Below, one piece after another: positions 1 through 8,671 of a stretch of 64,000 nt of DNA. The notes beneath the pieces are model-generated. The model had not been told where the DNA came from and made no database searches. It was given only the letters and a program-made list of their open reading frames with translations. Position 1 is the stretch's first letter; each line of letters opens with the position of its first letter. A program made the position numbers and the translations under genes. The stretch comes from Borreliella spielmanii (GTDB lineage: Bacteria; Spirochaetota; Spirochaetia; Borreliales; Borreliaceae): the NCBI RefSeq assembly GCF_014201705.1, contig NZ_JACHFA010000002.1, positions 158,579-222,578 of the forward strand. The letters run 5' to 3'.

Positions 1-1
1 G

Positions 2-1258
2 GGTTCTAATACTTTTTATAAAGTAGATGGTGAATTTTATAGAGCAGAATATATTTCAGCACATTTGCTTTCTAGTGTTAAAAAGAACGCTGAAAAGTTT
101 TTAGATGAAAAGATTGAAAATGTTGTAATAACAGTTCCTGCATATTTTTCCGAGATTCAAAGAAGAGGTGTTGTTGAGGCTGCAAATTTTGCTGGTTTGA
201 ATTGTAAGGCTATACTTAATGAACCAACCGCAGCTGCTATTGCTTATGCCTTTGAAAGACAGGTTGATGGAATTTTTCTTATTTATGATCTTGGAGGTGG
301 GACTTTTGATGTAACTCTTATGGAAAAGCAAGGCGATACTTATACTGTTCTTTCGGTTAAAGGACAAAGCCGACTTGGAGGCAATGATTTTAATAAAATT
401 ATCGAAAAGCATGTTTTAGATAGTTTTAAAAATGAATATCCCGATTTTGATTTAGACGATGTTTTTCTTCTTGAGCAGTTAAGAGAACGAATTGAAGAGG
501 GTAAAAAAAATTTATCTGTCATGGAAGAGGTCGACATCACTTTGCTTTTCCTTAATGGCAATCATTTAAATTATAGACTTAAAAGGAATGAATTTAATTT
601 AATGATAAGTGAATATGTTGATAAAACTATTCAATTGTCTATGGAATGTATTGCTGATTCTGGAATTGATATTAATAGTGTTTCTAAAATCATACTTTCT
701 GGTGGTTCAACAAGGATTCCTTTAATTGAAAAAGTTTTAAAGGAAGCTTTTCCTGCTGTTTCGATTTTAGATGCTTTAAACCAAGATGAAGTTGTAGCTA
801 TTGGTGCAGGTATTCATGCTTTTGGTCTTTCTAAAAATGATTCTGTTATTAAGTTTAAAGATGTGACTCCTTATTCTCTTGGACTTGAAATAAGAGATAA
901 TAAATTTTTTACTTTAATAGAGAGAAACACTGCTTTGCCGATTTCCAGGAGTAAACTATTTACGACTACCAACGATTATCAAGATGAAATTGAGATCCAT
1001 ATACTCCAAGGTGAATATAAAAAAGCTTCTTTGAATTATTCTATAGGTAGATTTTCCTTTGGCAATATTCAAAAAGCTTTAAAAGGAATCCCTAAAATAG
1101 AGGTGCTTTTTACTTTAAATGAAAGTGGTATTTTAAGCGTTAATGCTAAAGATTTAGAGACGAATTCTTCTAATTTTATTGAAATAAAAATTACAAGTTC
1201 ATCTGACAATGTGGCAAAAGAAAGTCTTTCAGGCACTTTTATAAGTATTATTGATTAA
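2..1258 (+). CDS. Hsp70/DnaK-family protein lacking the lid domain (BB0264-like), 5' end outside window
   Basis: The reading frame is open from base 2, so the gene starts to the left of the window; an internal TTG at 65 is not a credible start. The visible part has Hsp70 ATPase signatures: VVITVPAYFSEIQRRG, the phosphate-2 motif YDLGGGTFDVTL and the adenosine motif LSGGSTRIP. A beta-type substrate-binding region follows (DVTPYSLGLEI onward). The protein stops about 20 residues after that region, so the helical lid of canonical DnaK is absent. It is probably a specialised ATP-dependent chaperone paralogue rather than the housekeeping DnaK; its client is unknown. It is convergent with the signal peptidase gene, 24 bp away. 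Confidence 0.9.
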   Translation, partial: GSNTFYKVDGEFYRAEYISAHLLSSVKKNAEKFLDEKIENVVITVPAYFSEIQRRGVVEAANFAGLNCKAILNEPTAAAIAYAFERQVDGIFLIYDLGGGTFDVTLMEKQGDTYTVLSVKGQSRLGGNDFNKIIEKHVLDSFKNEYPDFDLDDVFLLEQLRERIEEGKKNLSVMEEVDITLLFLNGNHLNYRLKRNEFNLMISEYVDKTIQLSMECIADSGIDINSVSKIILSGGSTRIPLIEKVLKEAFPAVSILDALNQDEVVAIGAGIHAFGLSKNDSVIKFKDVTPYSLGLEIRDNKFFTLIERNTALPISRSKLFTTTNDYQDEIEIHILQGEYKKASLNYSIGRFSFGNIQKALKGIPKIEVLFTLNESGILSVNAKDLETNSSNFIEIKITSSSDNVAKESLSGTFISIID

Positions 1259-1282
1259 AGATTTAAAAGGAATAAGACTTTT

Positions 1283-1789
1283 TTAAAAGTAATAAATTAT
1301 TTTTCCTAATATGTTGTCAATTTTTATGAATCCGTAATCTCTTGAGTCTAATGAGGTTTGTTTATTTTCTCCTACGACTAAATAGTAATTATTAGGAATT
1401 TTTTTAGTAATTTTTTTCAAAAAATTTTCATCTATTTTAAAGTTTAAGTCATGTATACATATTTTATTTTTTTCTATTTGTTTAAATTTCTCTCCTGGAA
1501 TTGCAAATATTTTTTTAATGGCAATTTTGTTTGTTATAGGGTCTTTAATAAGTACCATTTCATTTTTTTTGGGTTTTTTCCATAATAAAAGATATTTTTG
1601 GAGCTTTTTAAGCCTAAGTCCATATGCAAATTTGTGATTTACAATCCAATTTTTATCAAATATTATTGGGGTCATTGATTCGCCTTCTACTATGTAAAAT
1701 GATAAGAATAACCTTATTAAGGTTATTAAAAATAAGGAAGCGACTAAAATTGACGCTAGTTCATATTTGTGAGTTTTAAATATTCTCAT
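1283..1789 (-). CDS. lepB: signal peptidase I
   Basis: A 168-residue type I signal peptidase, which removes signal peptides from exported proteins at the outer face of the inner membrane. One N-terminal membrane helix (about residues 12-33) is followed by the catalytic-serine box EGESMTPI. The general-base lysine lies in NKIAIKKIFAIPGE, and the C-terminal box is SLDSRDYGF. It is short compared with E. coli LepB but typical of the minimal Gram-positive-like form. It is divergent from the neighbouring M23 peptidase gene with about 60 bp between them. From memory, the Lyme chromosome has further lepB copies elsewhere, so this is one of several paralogues. Confidence 0.93.
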   Translation of the reverse strand: MRIFKTHKYELASILVASLFLITLIRLFLSFYIVEGESMTPIIFDKNWIVNHKFAYGLRLKKLQKYLLLWKKPKKNEMVLIKDPITNKIAIKKIFAIPGEKFKQIEKNKICIHDLNFKIDENFLKKITKKIPNNYYLVVGENKQTSLDSRDYGFIKIDNILGKIIYYF

Positions 1790-1810
1790 AACTTTCGAAC
1801 AAAGCTTTCA

Positions 1811-1837
1811 TTGAAATACAATTTTCTATTGTATAAT
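1811..1837 (+). promoter_or_regulatory. putative promoter of the LysM/M23 gene
   Basis: TTGAAA (1811-1816) and a perfect TATAAT (1832-1837) are separated by 15 bp, which is short for sigma-70. Transcription would begin near 1844, only a few bases before the ATG at 1851, and no Shine-Dalgarno is visible. The message may therefore be nearly leaderless. This is read by eye only. Confidence 0.45.
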
Positions 1838-1850
1838 GAAATAGCATGTT

Positions 1851-3104
1851 ATGATTATACCAAAAAAAAAACAAAGGGTAGAAAAACGTAAAAAAAAAAT
1901 TTTATTTGATAACAAAAAGAATGTTAATTTTGAATTAAAAGATTTTGCCAATATTAGGAATATTGACAAAAGAAGAAAAAAAGTTTTCAAGCCCAGAAAC
2001 TTTTTTAAAAAAATTGAGTTTTTTTTAAAAAAAGTTTCTTTATTTTTCCACAATCTTAAAATACAAAATATTAATCATTATGAATATAAATATTATTATA
2101 AGAGCTTAAGAGAGAAAGTTTTTGACATTTTTAGCGTAAAATTCGATTATAAGTTTGTTTTTAAGCTTAATGCAATAATCTTTATTTTTATATTAATATT
2201 TTACATTAATATTTTTTCTTACTACGGTTCGTATATTTTTTTAAATAGACTTACTTTGCCCAAAGATTATTTTATTGATACATTTTTATATTACAGCGAC
2301 CAAGATATAGCCCAAATTAGTAGTTATTTGCTTGAATCTAATGTTTCTACAAATGTTCCTGAATTTAAAAAAAATTTTGTATTAAAGGTATTTGATCATA
2401 AGATTAAGCCTGGAGAAACGCTTTCTCATGTTGCAGCTAGATATCAGATAACTAGTGAAACTTTAATTTCCTTTAATGAAATTAAAGATGTAAGAAATAT
2501 TAAGCCAAATTCAGTTATTAAAGTTCCTAATATGAAAGGAATTCTTTATGTTGTTAAAAAAAACGATTCTATTTCATCTATAGCTAGTGCTTATAATATT
2601 CCCAAGGTGGATATTTTAGATTCTAATAATCTTGATAATGAAGTTTTATTTTTAGGGCAAAAATTATTTATTCCTGGAGGAAGATTGCCTAAAGATTTTT
2701 TAAAAGAGGTATTAGGAGAAACTTTTATTTATCCTGTACAAGGCGTTATTACTTCAGGATATGGTTATCGACCAGATCCGTTTACAAGAGTTATTAGTTT
2801 TCACAATGGAATAGACATTGCAAATTTAGCCAATACCCCCATTAGAGCTGCAAGAGAGGGTATTGTTGTAACTGTGGGATTTAATGCAGGAGGGTATGGA
2901 AAATATATTGTTATTTCTCATAGTAACGGATTTCAAACTTTATATGCTCATTTAAATTCTTTTGCTGTTAAAGTTGGAAAAAAAGTTTCAAGGGGAGCAG
3001 TAATAGGCTATATGGGAAGTACTGGTTATAGTACAGGCAATCATTTGCATTTTACTATTTTTAAGAATGGCAAAACTGAAAATCCTATGAAATATTTAAG
3101 GTAG
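1851..3104 (+). CDS. LysM-domain M23 metallopeptidase (BB0262-like)
   Basis: A 417-residue envelope peptidase. A very basic cytoplasmic N-terminus is followed by one membrane helix (about 103-127). Two LysM peptidoglycan-binding modules come next (about 180-225 and 232-275), and a C-terminal M23 domain ends the protein. The zinc ligands are intact: HNGID (His about 317) and the terminal HLH (about 399-401), with GSTGYSTGNHLH around it. It is expected to cut peptidoglycan cross-links in the periplasm. No good ribosome-binding site precedes the ATG. The 3' end lies 6 bp from the convergent TPR gene. Confidence 0.92.
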   Translation: MIIPKKKQRVEKRKKKILFDNKKNVNFELKDFANIRNIDKRRKKVFKPRNFFKKIEFFLKKVSLFFHNLKIQNINHYEYKYYYKSLREKVFDIFSVKFDYKFVFKLNAIIFIFILIFYINIFSYYGSYIFLNRLTLPKDYFIDTFLYYSDQDIAQISSYLLESNVSTNVPEFKKNFVLKVFDHKIKPGETLSHVAARYQITSETLISFNEIKDVRNIKPNSVIKVPNMKGILYVVKKNDSISSIASAYNIPKVDILDSNNLDNEVLFLGQKLFIPGGRLPKDFLKEVLGETFIYPVQGVITSGYGYRPDPFTRVISFHNGIDIANLANTPIRAAREGIVVTVGFNAGGYGKYIVISHSNGFQTLYAHLNSFAVKVGKKVSRGAVIGYMGSTGYSTGNHLHFTIFKNGKTENPMKYLR

Positions 3105-3110
3105 TGTTTT

Positions 3111-4493
3111 TCATGTGTATTTGGATATGTTAATTTTTTTAAGTATTTGAGTTAGTTTTTTACCTTCTACTAGATCAATAAGCCTTCCTTCAATCATTTG
3201 TTTAGCCTTTAAAGAGAATTTTGATGGAGCAATACAGAGTCCTTTTATTTTATTTTCTTTTATTTTTGAAATGAAATCTTTTAAAAATAATTCACCAAAA
3301 GTATCTTGTTCAGTTCTTACAAAGCGTACTATTAAGTTTTCTTCCCATTGATTGTTAGCTAAGTGAAAGTTCATATCAATAAATTGTGTTGTTATTTCAT
3401 TTATTTTAGAATCTCTTATTTGAAATTTATTTAAATATAGTTTTAAAATAATTTCATTTGCTATTTTTACAAAATTTTCTTTTGAACTGCGCAAATATAT
3501 TCTTAGTGCTATGTTTTCGTTTAGTCTTTTGCTAAATTCTAATTTTTCTTTAATTTTTTTGTAATTTGGATCAATATCTTCAACTTTAGTAAAAGCTTCT
3601 GCAGCTTTTTGATAATTTTCAACAGAGATTTGTAGTTCCCCAAGATTATAAAATAATTCAAGGAAAATTTTTTTAGGCAAGTCAGGTTTTATTTTTATTA
3701 TTTCTTTAATGTTTTGTTCTAATTTTTCTAATTCTTTATTTTTTGAATAAATCTCAGATGTAATTAATAAAGCCTCATAAATCATCCCGTCTTTTTGTTT
3801 TATTTTATTAGCAATCTCTAGTGCTAGGTGATCTTGATTCATTTTTGACAAAGACTTAGCATATGCTAAAAGCGCATCAATATCGCCTTGTATGTGTTTT
3901 TTTATATTATTAAATATTCCAGCAGCTTTTCTGTAGCTTTCTAGATTAAATAAAGTTATTCCTATGTGCTTTAGGATGTCCTTATTATTTTTATTAAACT
4001 TATAGACTTTTGTAAGATAGTATAAAGCTTCTTTATACATTTCGTTTTTTAAGAATGCTATACCAAGATAATAATTTACATCTTCATCTGCTTTTTTTAT
4101 CAAGTAAGCTTTTTTTAAAAATTCTAAGGCTTCTCTGTTAAAATTTCTTTTAAGATTATAAAATCCATAGCTTAAAAAAGCTTTAAATGTGTTTATTTCT
4201 TGGCTTATTGGGTTGTCTTCTATTAATTGACATAATTTTTTTGCATATTTTATGCCATTTTCATAGTCTTCATTTTTATAGTAGTAATTATTTAAAATTT
4301 CAAGGGCACCTATTTCGTTTGGATTTGTTTTTAATAGAGAAGTTGCTCTTTCGATTAATTTTCGTGTTCTCTCGGTATCTTTTTTGATTTTCCCTTTAGT
4401 TTTGCCTATTGTAAGTTTTAATGCTATTTTAAAAAACAAAAATACTAAGATAAATACTATCAATGAAGAGATTACTATAAATAGCGATAACAC
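3111..4493 (-). CDS. membrane-anchored TPR protein (BB0261-like)
   Basis: An N-terminal hydrophobic helix (VLSLFIVISSLIVFILVF) is followed by a cytoplasmic or periplasmic array of TPR helices with typical alternation, for example EALEFLKKAYLIKKADED and NYYLGIAFLKNEMYKEALYYL. I chose GTG at 4491-4493 because AGGAG (complement at 4502-4506) sits 8 nt upstream. An in-frame TTG ending at 4514 would add seven residues but would place this SD inside the gene. The C-terminal 100 residues are not obvious TPR. It probably acts as a protein-protein scaffold; its partner is unknown. It is divergent from the acidic membrane protein gene. Confidence 0.8.
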   Translation of the reverse strand: MLSLFIVISSLIVFILVFLFFKIALKLTIGKTKGKIKKDTERTRKLIERATSLLKTNPNEIGALEILNNYYYKNEDYENGIKYAKKLCQLIEDNPISQEINTFKAFLSYGFYNLKRNFNREALEFLKKAYLIKKADEDVNYYLGIAFLKNEMYKEALYYLTKVYKFNKNNKDILKHIGITLFNLESYRKAAGIFNNIKKHIQGDIDALLAYAKSLSKMNQDHLALEIANKIKQKDGMIYEALLITSEIYSKNKELEKLEQNIKEIIKIKPDLPKKIFLELFYNLGELQISVENYQKAAEAFTKVEDIDPNYKKIKEKLEFSKRLNENIALRIYLRSSKENFVKIANEIILKLYLNKFQIRDSKINEITTQFIDMNFHLANNQWEENLIVRFVRTEQDTFGELFLKDFISKIKENKIKGLCIAPSKFSLKAKQMIEGRLIDLVEGKKLTQILKKINISKYT

Positions 4494-4594
4494 TCGTATT
4501 GCTCCTAAATTCAAAATATACCATTAATTTGCATCATCATGTTTACTTTAAATAAAAGTAATTTGTAAGTTGAACATCACATTATTTATATTAT

Positions 4595-4626
4595 ATTATA
4601 GTTATAATAATAATAATAACTATAAT
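4595..4626. promoter_or_regulatory. 11-bp inverted repeat between divergent genes
   Basis: Arms 4595-4605 and 4616-4626 (ATTATAGTTAT / ATAACTATAAT) are perfect complements around a 10-bp ATAATAATAA-type core. It lies between the divergent TPR gene and the acidic membrane-protein gene, about 50 bp before the latter. It could be an operator or just AT-rich sequence. Confidence 0.4.
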
Positions 4627-4675
4627 TAGTATATAAATTTGGTTTCAATAAAATAAAGCAAAGAGGTTGTAATTT

Positions 4676-5710
4676 TTGAAAGGTTTTTTAGCGATAAAAT
4701 TATCTAATAATGAGTATTATTCGGTTTTAAATTTAGATGATAGCTCTGTTAAGAGAATAATCTTGGGTAAGGTTGCAGGTGATACTAGTATTAGGTTGAA
4801 TTTTTATGTTAGTGAATATGAAGATTTTTCAGATTCTTTTTTAGTTGGTTCTTTTTTCTTAGATAATTTAAAAAAGGAAAGTTTAAGTGTCAATGTTTAT
4901 TTTAAGGTTATGGATGAAATACTTTATGTTTATAGTGAATCTGACGGGATTAAAGATAAAGTGAAGTTTGATTTAAGTCTTGTAGATTTTAATCAAACTT
5001 TTAAAGAACCTAATAATAGCAGTCTTTTAAATGATTTTAAAAGTGGCATTGGCAATGATTTGTCTGTTGAAAATCTAAGTTCTGAATTTGATATAAATTT
5101 CGAAGAAAAAGATGATTTTATCAAAGAAGATCTTTCTGATTTAAGTATGCCTCCTATTATTAATTCTTTAAAAATCGAAGAAAAAGAAGAAGATCAAAAA
5201 ATCGAAGAAAATCAAAAAATTGAGCCAAATGATTCAGAGTTTGAAGATTTTGATGATAATGACTATAGTTATGTTGACTCTAAAGAGCTTAATTTAGAAA
5301 CTAAGAAAATTGATCATATTAATGAGGAGTCTTTAAATCTTAGTAATTTTGAGCTTAAAAAATTAGAAGAATCTTCTTTAGAACAAGAAGATTTGCATGA
5401 TTTAAGCGTTGAAGACATTATTGCAGATATTGACAAGGATTTAATAGATACTTTAGATGAAGATGTTGAACTAGATCTTAGAGAAGATTTTGAGAATGAT
5501 GCGGTGAGAAATAATTTTAAATTAAATTCAAGTGAGGGGGTAGTTCATTCTCCTATGCTTTATTTGAGTCTTATTTCTCTTTTTCTTTTGATATTTTTTT
5601 CTTTGTTTTTAGTTTTTTCAAAAATTTTAAAGCCTAGAGATTTTGTCTCACATTGCTTTGAATGTGGTAAAAAGAGAACTGAGATATATGAAAAAGATCA
5701 GTATGTTTAA
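4676..5710 (+). CDS. acidic single-pass membrane protein, unknown function (BB0260-like)
   Basis: A 344-residue protein with no family I recognise. The first 110 residues look like a folded beta-rich domain. A long, strongly acidic and probably disordered region follows (about 115-285), rich in E/D/S with degenerate KIEE and DDLS motifs. A single membrane helix (about 293-316, LYLSLISLFLLIFFSLF) precedes a short tail containing CFECGKK. The start is TTG at 4676 with AGAGG at 4662-4666. Its end overlaps the next gene, and the uppP/ftsK cluster continues downstream. A tail-anchored role at the envelope or division site is possible, but that is inference from context. Confidence 0.75.
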   Translation: MKGFLAIKLSNNEYYSVLNLDDSSVKRIILGKVAGDTSIRLNFYVSEYEDFSDSFLVGSFFLDNLKKESLSVNVYFKVMDEILYVYSESDGIKDKVKFDLSLVDFNQTFKEPNNSSLLNDFKSGIGNDLSVENLSSEFDINFEEKDDFIKEDLSDLSMPPIINSLKIEEKEEDQKIEENQKIEPNDSEFEDFDDNDYSYVDSKELNLETKKIDHINEESLNLSNFELKKLEESSLEQEDLHDLSVEDIIADIDKDLIDTLDEDVELDLREDFENDAVRNNFKLNSSEGVVHSPMLYLSLISLFLLIFFSLFLVFSKILKPRDFVSHCFECGKKRTEIYEKDQYV

Positions 5711-7856
5711 TAGAAGTTTTTATGTATTGCAAAATTTTCTTTTTCTTTTTTTCTTTTTAAGTTTATTTTCTTGCTTTGTAAGAAAAGAAATTTCAGGTAG
5801 TGATTTTATTAAGGTGCATTCAAGAGAGTTTGATTTAAATAATTTGAATTGGTTATGGAATTTTGATTATTCAAAAAAAAATTTTGATAAGCATTTTAAT
5901 ATAGATCCAAGTTCTTATATATATGTTGCTTATTTGTTTAAAAAAATAGGATTTGAAGAGAAATTTGTAGAATATATGAAAAAGGCTATAGCTAATGGGG
6001 ATAATATTTCATCTCAGTTTGCTGGGATTAAACTTATTGAATATTTTAACTCAGTAAAAGCGTATTCTGAGTCTGAATTGATTGGGGAGAGGCTTTATAA
6101 AAAATACGAGAATAATAAATTTATTATTCTCGGATACTTTAAAAGTCTTTATTGGCAAAAGAAAAACGATAAGGCGTTTAGTCTTTTAAATAAACTTGAT
6201 AAGATGAAATTTTCTGATTATCAGGAAAATGAAAATATTTTGTTAAAAGCAGCTCTTCATCTTAATCTTTCTAATGTAAGTGAGTCAAAAATTTATTTTA
6301 ATGAACTTTTTGAGAATTTACCTGCAAATTATTTACATGTAAGAGCTTATGATTATTTTATTATTGAAAATAAGTCTAAGTACTTTGGTGCAAATTTTTT
6401 AAATCTTGTTAGATTTAAGTATGAATTGGCGAATGGTAATTTTAATAGTGCAATAAATATATTGAATAAAAATGGTTTAAATGACTATTATGACAATAAT
6501 ATTGTATTAAGCGATGTTTATAAGGCTTTTATTAATTCTGGCAAAATTTCAAATGCTTTAAGATTTTTTAGTAAAATAAGTAGCAAATATAAGAATTATT
6601 ATTTAGGTATTCTAAATCTTAGGTTAAAAAATAATTTAGGTCTTCTTCTTTTAAAAGAATATCTTGAGGGTTTAAATCTTAATAATGAGATTAACAGGTT
6701 AGATTTGCTTAATACGGCTTTTAGTAATTTAATTTTTACTAAAAGTGCAAGAGATTATTTTGCCGAAAGCGTAGCCAAGTTTTATACCGAGAGCGATAAA
6801 AAAAGTTCTACTTTTATTAAGATTTTAGAAGAGTATATTTTAGAATCAATTCAGCTTGAAGACTATGATAATCTTTACAAGCTTTATTCTAATGCTCAAA
6901 AAGTTATTTCTAATTCTATTTTGTCTAAGCTTGCCTTTATTAATGCAAGGCTTATATATCATAAATTAATTAAGTCTAATGTAGGCGGAGAATATAAGAG
7001 TCTTTTGAATTCTGCTGTTATTTATGATAAATGGTCTTATTCTTCATTTATGAGCAGGTACTTATTAGATCAAAATATTGATGAATTTTTTACACGTGAG
7101 CTTGATGTTAAATATGAACAATCTGATTATGAGATTTTTTTGGAGGGGTTTTTAAAATTTAATCTGTGTAGCTATGTTAGAGGGTTTATTTCTGAAGATT
7201 TTAGGAATGGGTATAGATTTTCACTCGATTTTTATCGAAAAGTATACGATGAACTTTTAAGGAGTGAAAATTATTACGATGCAACTCTTGTTATTAATTA
7301 TCTTGTAAATCAAGATGAATCTGCTTTAATGGAGGATGACTATAAAAGGCTTTATCCTTATTTGTATGGAACTTTGGTAGAATATTGGGCTAAAAGACGT
7401 GGGCTTGAAAGCAGTATTGTATTTTCTTTAATAAAAGCCGAGAGTAGCTTTGAGAAAAATGCTGTTTCAAAACCCGGTGCTGTTGGTCTTATGCAAGTTA
7501 TGCCTTCAACAGCAAATGATATTTCTAAAGAACTTAAGTATTTTGATTATGATTTAAAGATTCCAAAAGACAATATAATAATTGGGACATATTATTTAAA
7601 AAAAAGAATATCTACAACCGGTAGCCTTTATAAGGCTCTTGCATCTTACAATGGGGGTATTGGCAATGTTAGAAAATGGGAAAAAAATTATGGACATTTA
7701 TCAAAAGAGCTTTTTATTGAGGCAATTCCTTTTAGTCAGACTAGAAATTATATTAAAAAAATATTAGTTTATTCGGTATTTTATGATGCTTTGTATGAAA
7801 AGAAGGGAATAGATTCGGTAATAGTTAGAATTATGGGCGAATTTCCCAAAAATTAG
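5688..7856 (+). CDS. slt: lytic transglycosylase (SLT family), putative lipoprotein
   Basis: A murein lytic transglycosylase of the Slt70-like family, cutting glycan strands with 1,6-anhydro formation. The first methionine that gives a sensible export signal is ATG 5688 ([11 protein letters not shown]). It is followed by a hydrophobic core ending in FLSLFSC, a plausible spirochaetal lipobox. An earlier in-frame start at 5643 would spoil the signal. About 500 residues of helical repeats precede the C-terminal SLT domain. That domain has the catalytic Glu in IKAESSF (about residue 585), then [10 protein letters not shown] and [13 protein letters not shown]. The start overlaps the upstream gene by 23 bp, which indicates translational coupling. 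Confidence 0.9.
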   Translation: MKKISMFNRSFYVLQNFLFLFFFLSLFSCFVRKEISGSDFIKVHSREFDLNNLNWLWNFDYSKKNFDKHFNIDPSSYIYVAYLFKKIGFEEKFVEYMKKAIANGDNISSQFAGIKLIEYFNSVKAYSESELIGERLYKKYENNKFIILGYFKSLYWQKKNDKAFSLLNKLDKMKFSDYQENENILLKAALHLNLSNVSESKIYFNELFENLPANYLHVRAYDYFIIENKSKYFGANFLNLVRFKYELANGNFNSAINILNKNGLNDYYDNNIVLSDVYKAFINSGKISNALRFFSKISSKYKNYYLGILNLRLKNNLGLLLLKEYLEGLNLNNEINRLDLLNTAFSNLIFTKSARDYFAESVAKFYTESDKKSSTFIKILEEYILESIQLEDYDNLYKLYSNAQKVISNSILSKLAFINARLIYHKLIKSNVGGEYKSLLNSAVIYDKWSYSSFMSRYLLDQNIDEFFTRELDVKYEQSDYEIFLEGFLKFNLCSYVRGFISEDFRNGYRFSLDFYRKVYDELLRSENYYDATLVINYLVNQDESALMEDDYKRLYPYLYGTLVEYWAKRRGLESSIVFSLIKAESSFEKNAVSKPGAVGLMQVMPSTANDISKELKYFDYDLKIPKDNIIIGTYYLKKRISTTGSLYKALASYNGGIGNVRKWEKNYGHLSKELFIEAIPFSQTRNYIKKILVYSVFYDALYEKKGIDSVIVRIMGEFPKN

Positions 7857-7870
7857 TATTGGAGTATTTA

Positions 7871-8671
7871 ATGGCAAATATTTTAAATGCAATTATTTTG
7901 GGTATTATTCAAGGTATTACAGAGTTTTTACCAATATCTAGTTCGGGACATTTATTACTTTTTAGGCATTTTGTACATTTAAAGCTTCCAATAATATTTG
8001 ATATTTATTTGCACTTTGCAACAGTTTTAGTGATTATTATTTACTATCGTCAAAGGATTTTAGAACTTTTTTCGACTTTTATTAGGTTTTCTTTAAGAAA
8101 AACTGTTAAATCTGATTTAACAAATTTAAAATTAATATTGCTAATATTAATAATAACTATTGTGACAGGGTTTGTTGGAACTTTTATTTCAAAATACGAG
8201 AGAATATTTACATTACCTTTTATTTTAATTAATTTTATTATAACAGGGGTTTTAATATTGATGCTAGAATTTAATTTTTTTAAAATTGATTTTAAAGGTA
8301 ATGTTTTGTTAGTAGGAATTTTTATAGGGTTGATGCAAGGTTTAGGTGCGCTTCCTGGGATCTCTCGTTCGGGAGTTACAATTTTTTCTGCAACGGTTCT
8401 TGGATTTAATAGAAAAAGTGCATTTGAAATTTCATTTTTGTCTTTAATCCCAATAGTTTTTGGAGCAATTTTATTAAAACATAAAGAATTTTATGATATT
8501 TTTATGGTTTTAAATTTTTTTGAAATAAATTTAGGAGCATTGATTGCTTTTGTTGTTGGTATTTTCTCAATAAATTTATTTTTTAAAATGCTTAATAACA
8601 AAAAACTATATTATTTTTCAATATATTTATTTGCACTTTCAATTACAGTTTGTTATTTTTTTAGAATATGA
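7871..8671 (+). CDS. uppP: undecaprenyl-diphosphatase UppP (BacA)
   Basis: An integral membrane enzyme that dephosphorylates undecaprenyl pyrophosphate so the carrier lipid can be reused in peptidoglycan synthesis. Both family signatures are present: [15 protein letters not shown] near the N-terminus and [14 protein letters not shown] in the second half. About seven or eight hydrophobic segments are visible. I chose ATG 7871 (266 aa) because GGAG at 7861-7864 is 6 nt upstream; a TTG at 7859 lies before that SD. It follows slt closely, and its stop overlaps the ftsK start (ATGA), so slt-uppP-ftsK read as one operon. Confidence 0.95.
   Translation: MANILNAIILGIIQGITEFLPISSSGHLLLFRHFVHLKLPIIFDIYLHFATVLVIIIYYRQRILELFSTFIRFSLRKTVKSDLTNLKLILLILIITIVTGFVGTFISKYERIFTLPFILINFIITGVLILMLEFNFFKIDFKGNVLLVGIFIGLMQGLGALPGISRSGVTIFSATVLGFNRKSAFEISFLSLIPIVFGAILLKHKEFYDIFMVLNFFEINLGALIAFVVGIFSINLFFKMLNNKKLYYFSIYLFALSITVCYFFRI

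Noticed and set aside
1260..1292. possible hairpin between the Hsp70 and lepB ends
   Set aside because: Only A/T-rich pairing (AAAAG with CTTTT) with overlapping alternatives; too weak for a terminator call.
1826..2053. 75-codon minus-strand frame rich in Phe/Lys
   Set aside because: It lies wholly inside the basic N-terminal coding region of the LysM/M23 gene and mirrors its Lys-rich codons; no SD and no family pattern.
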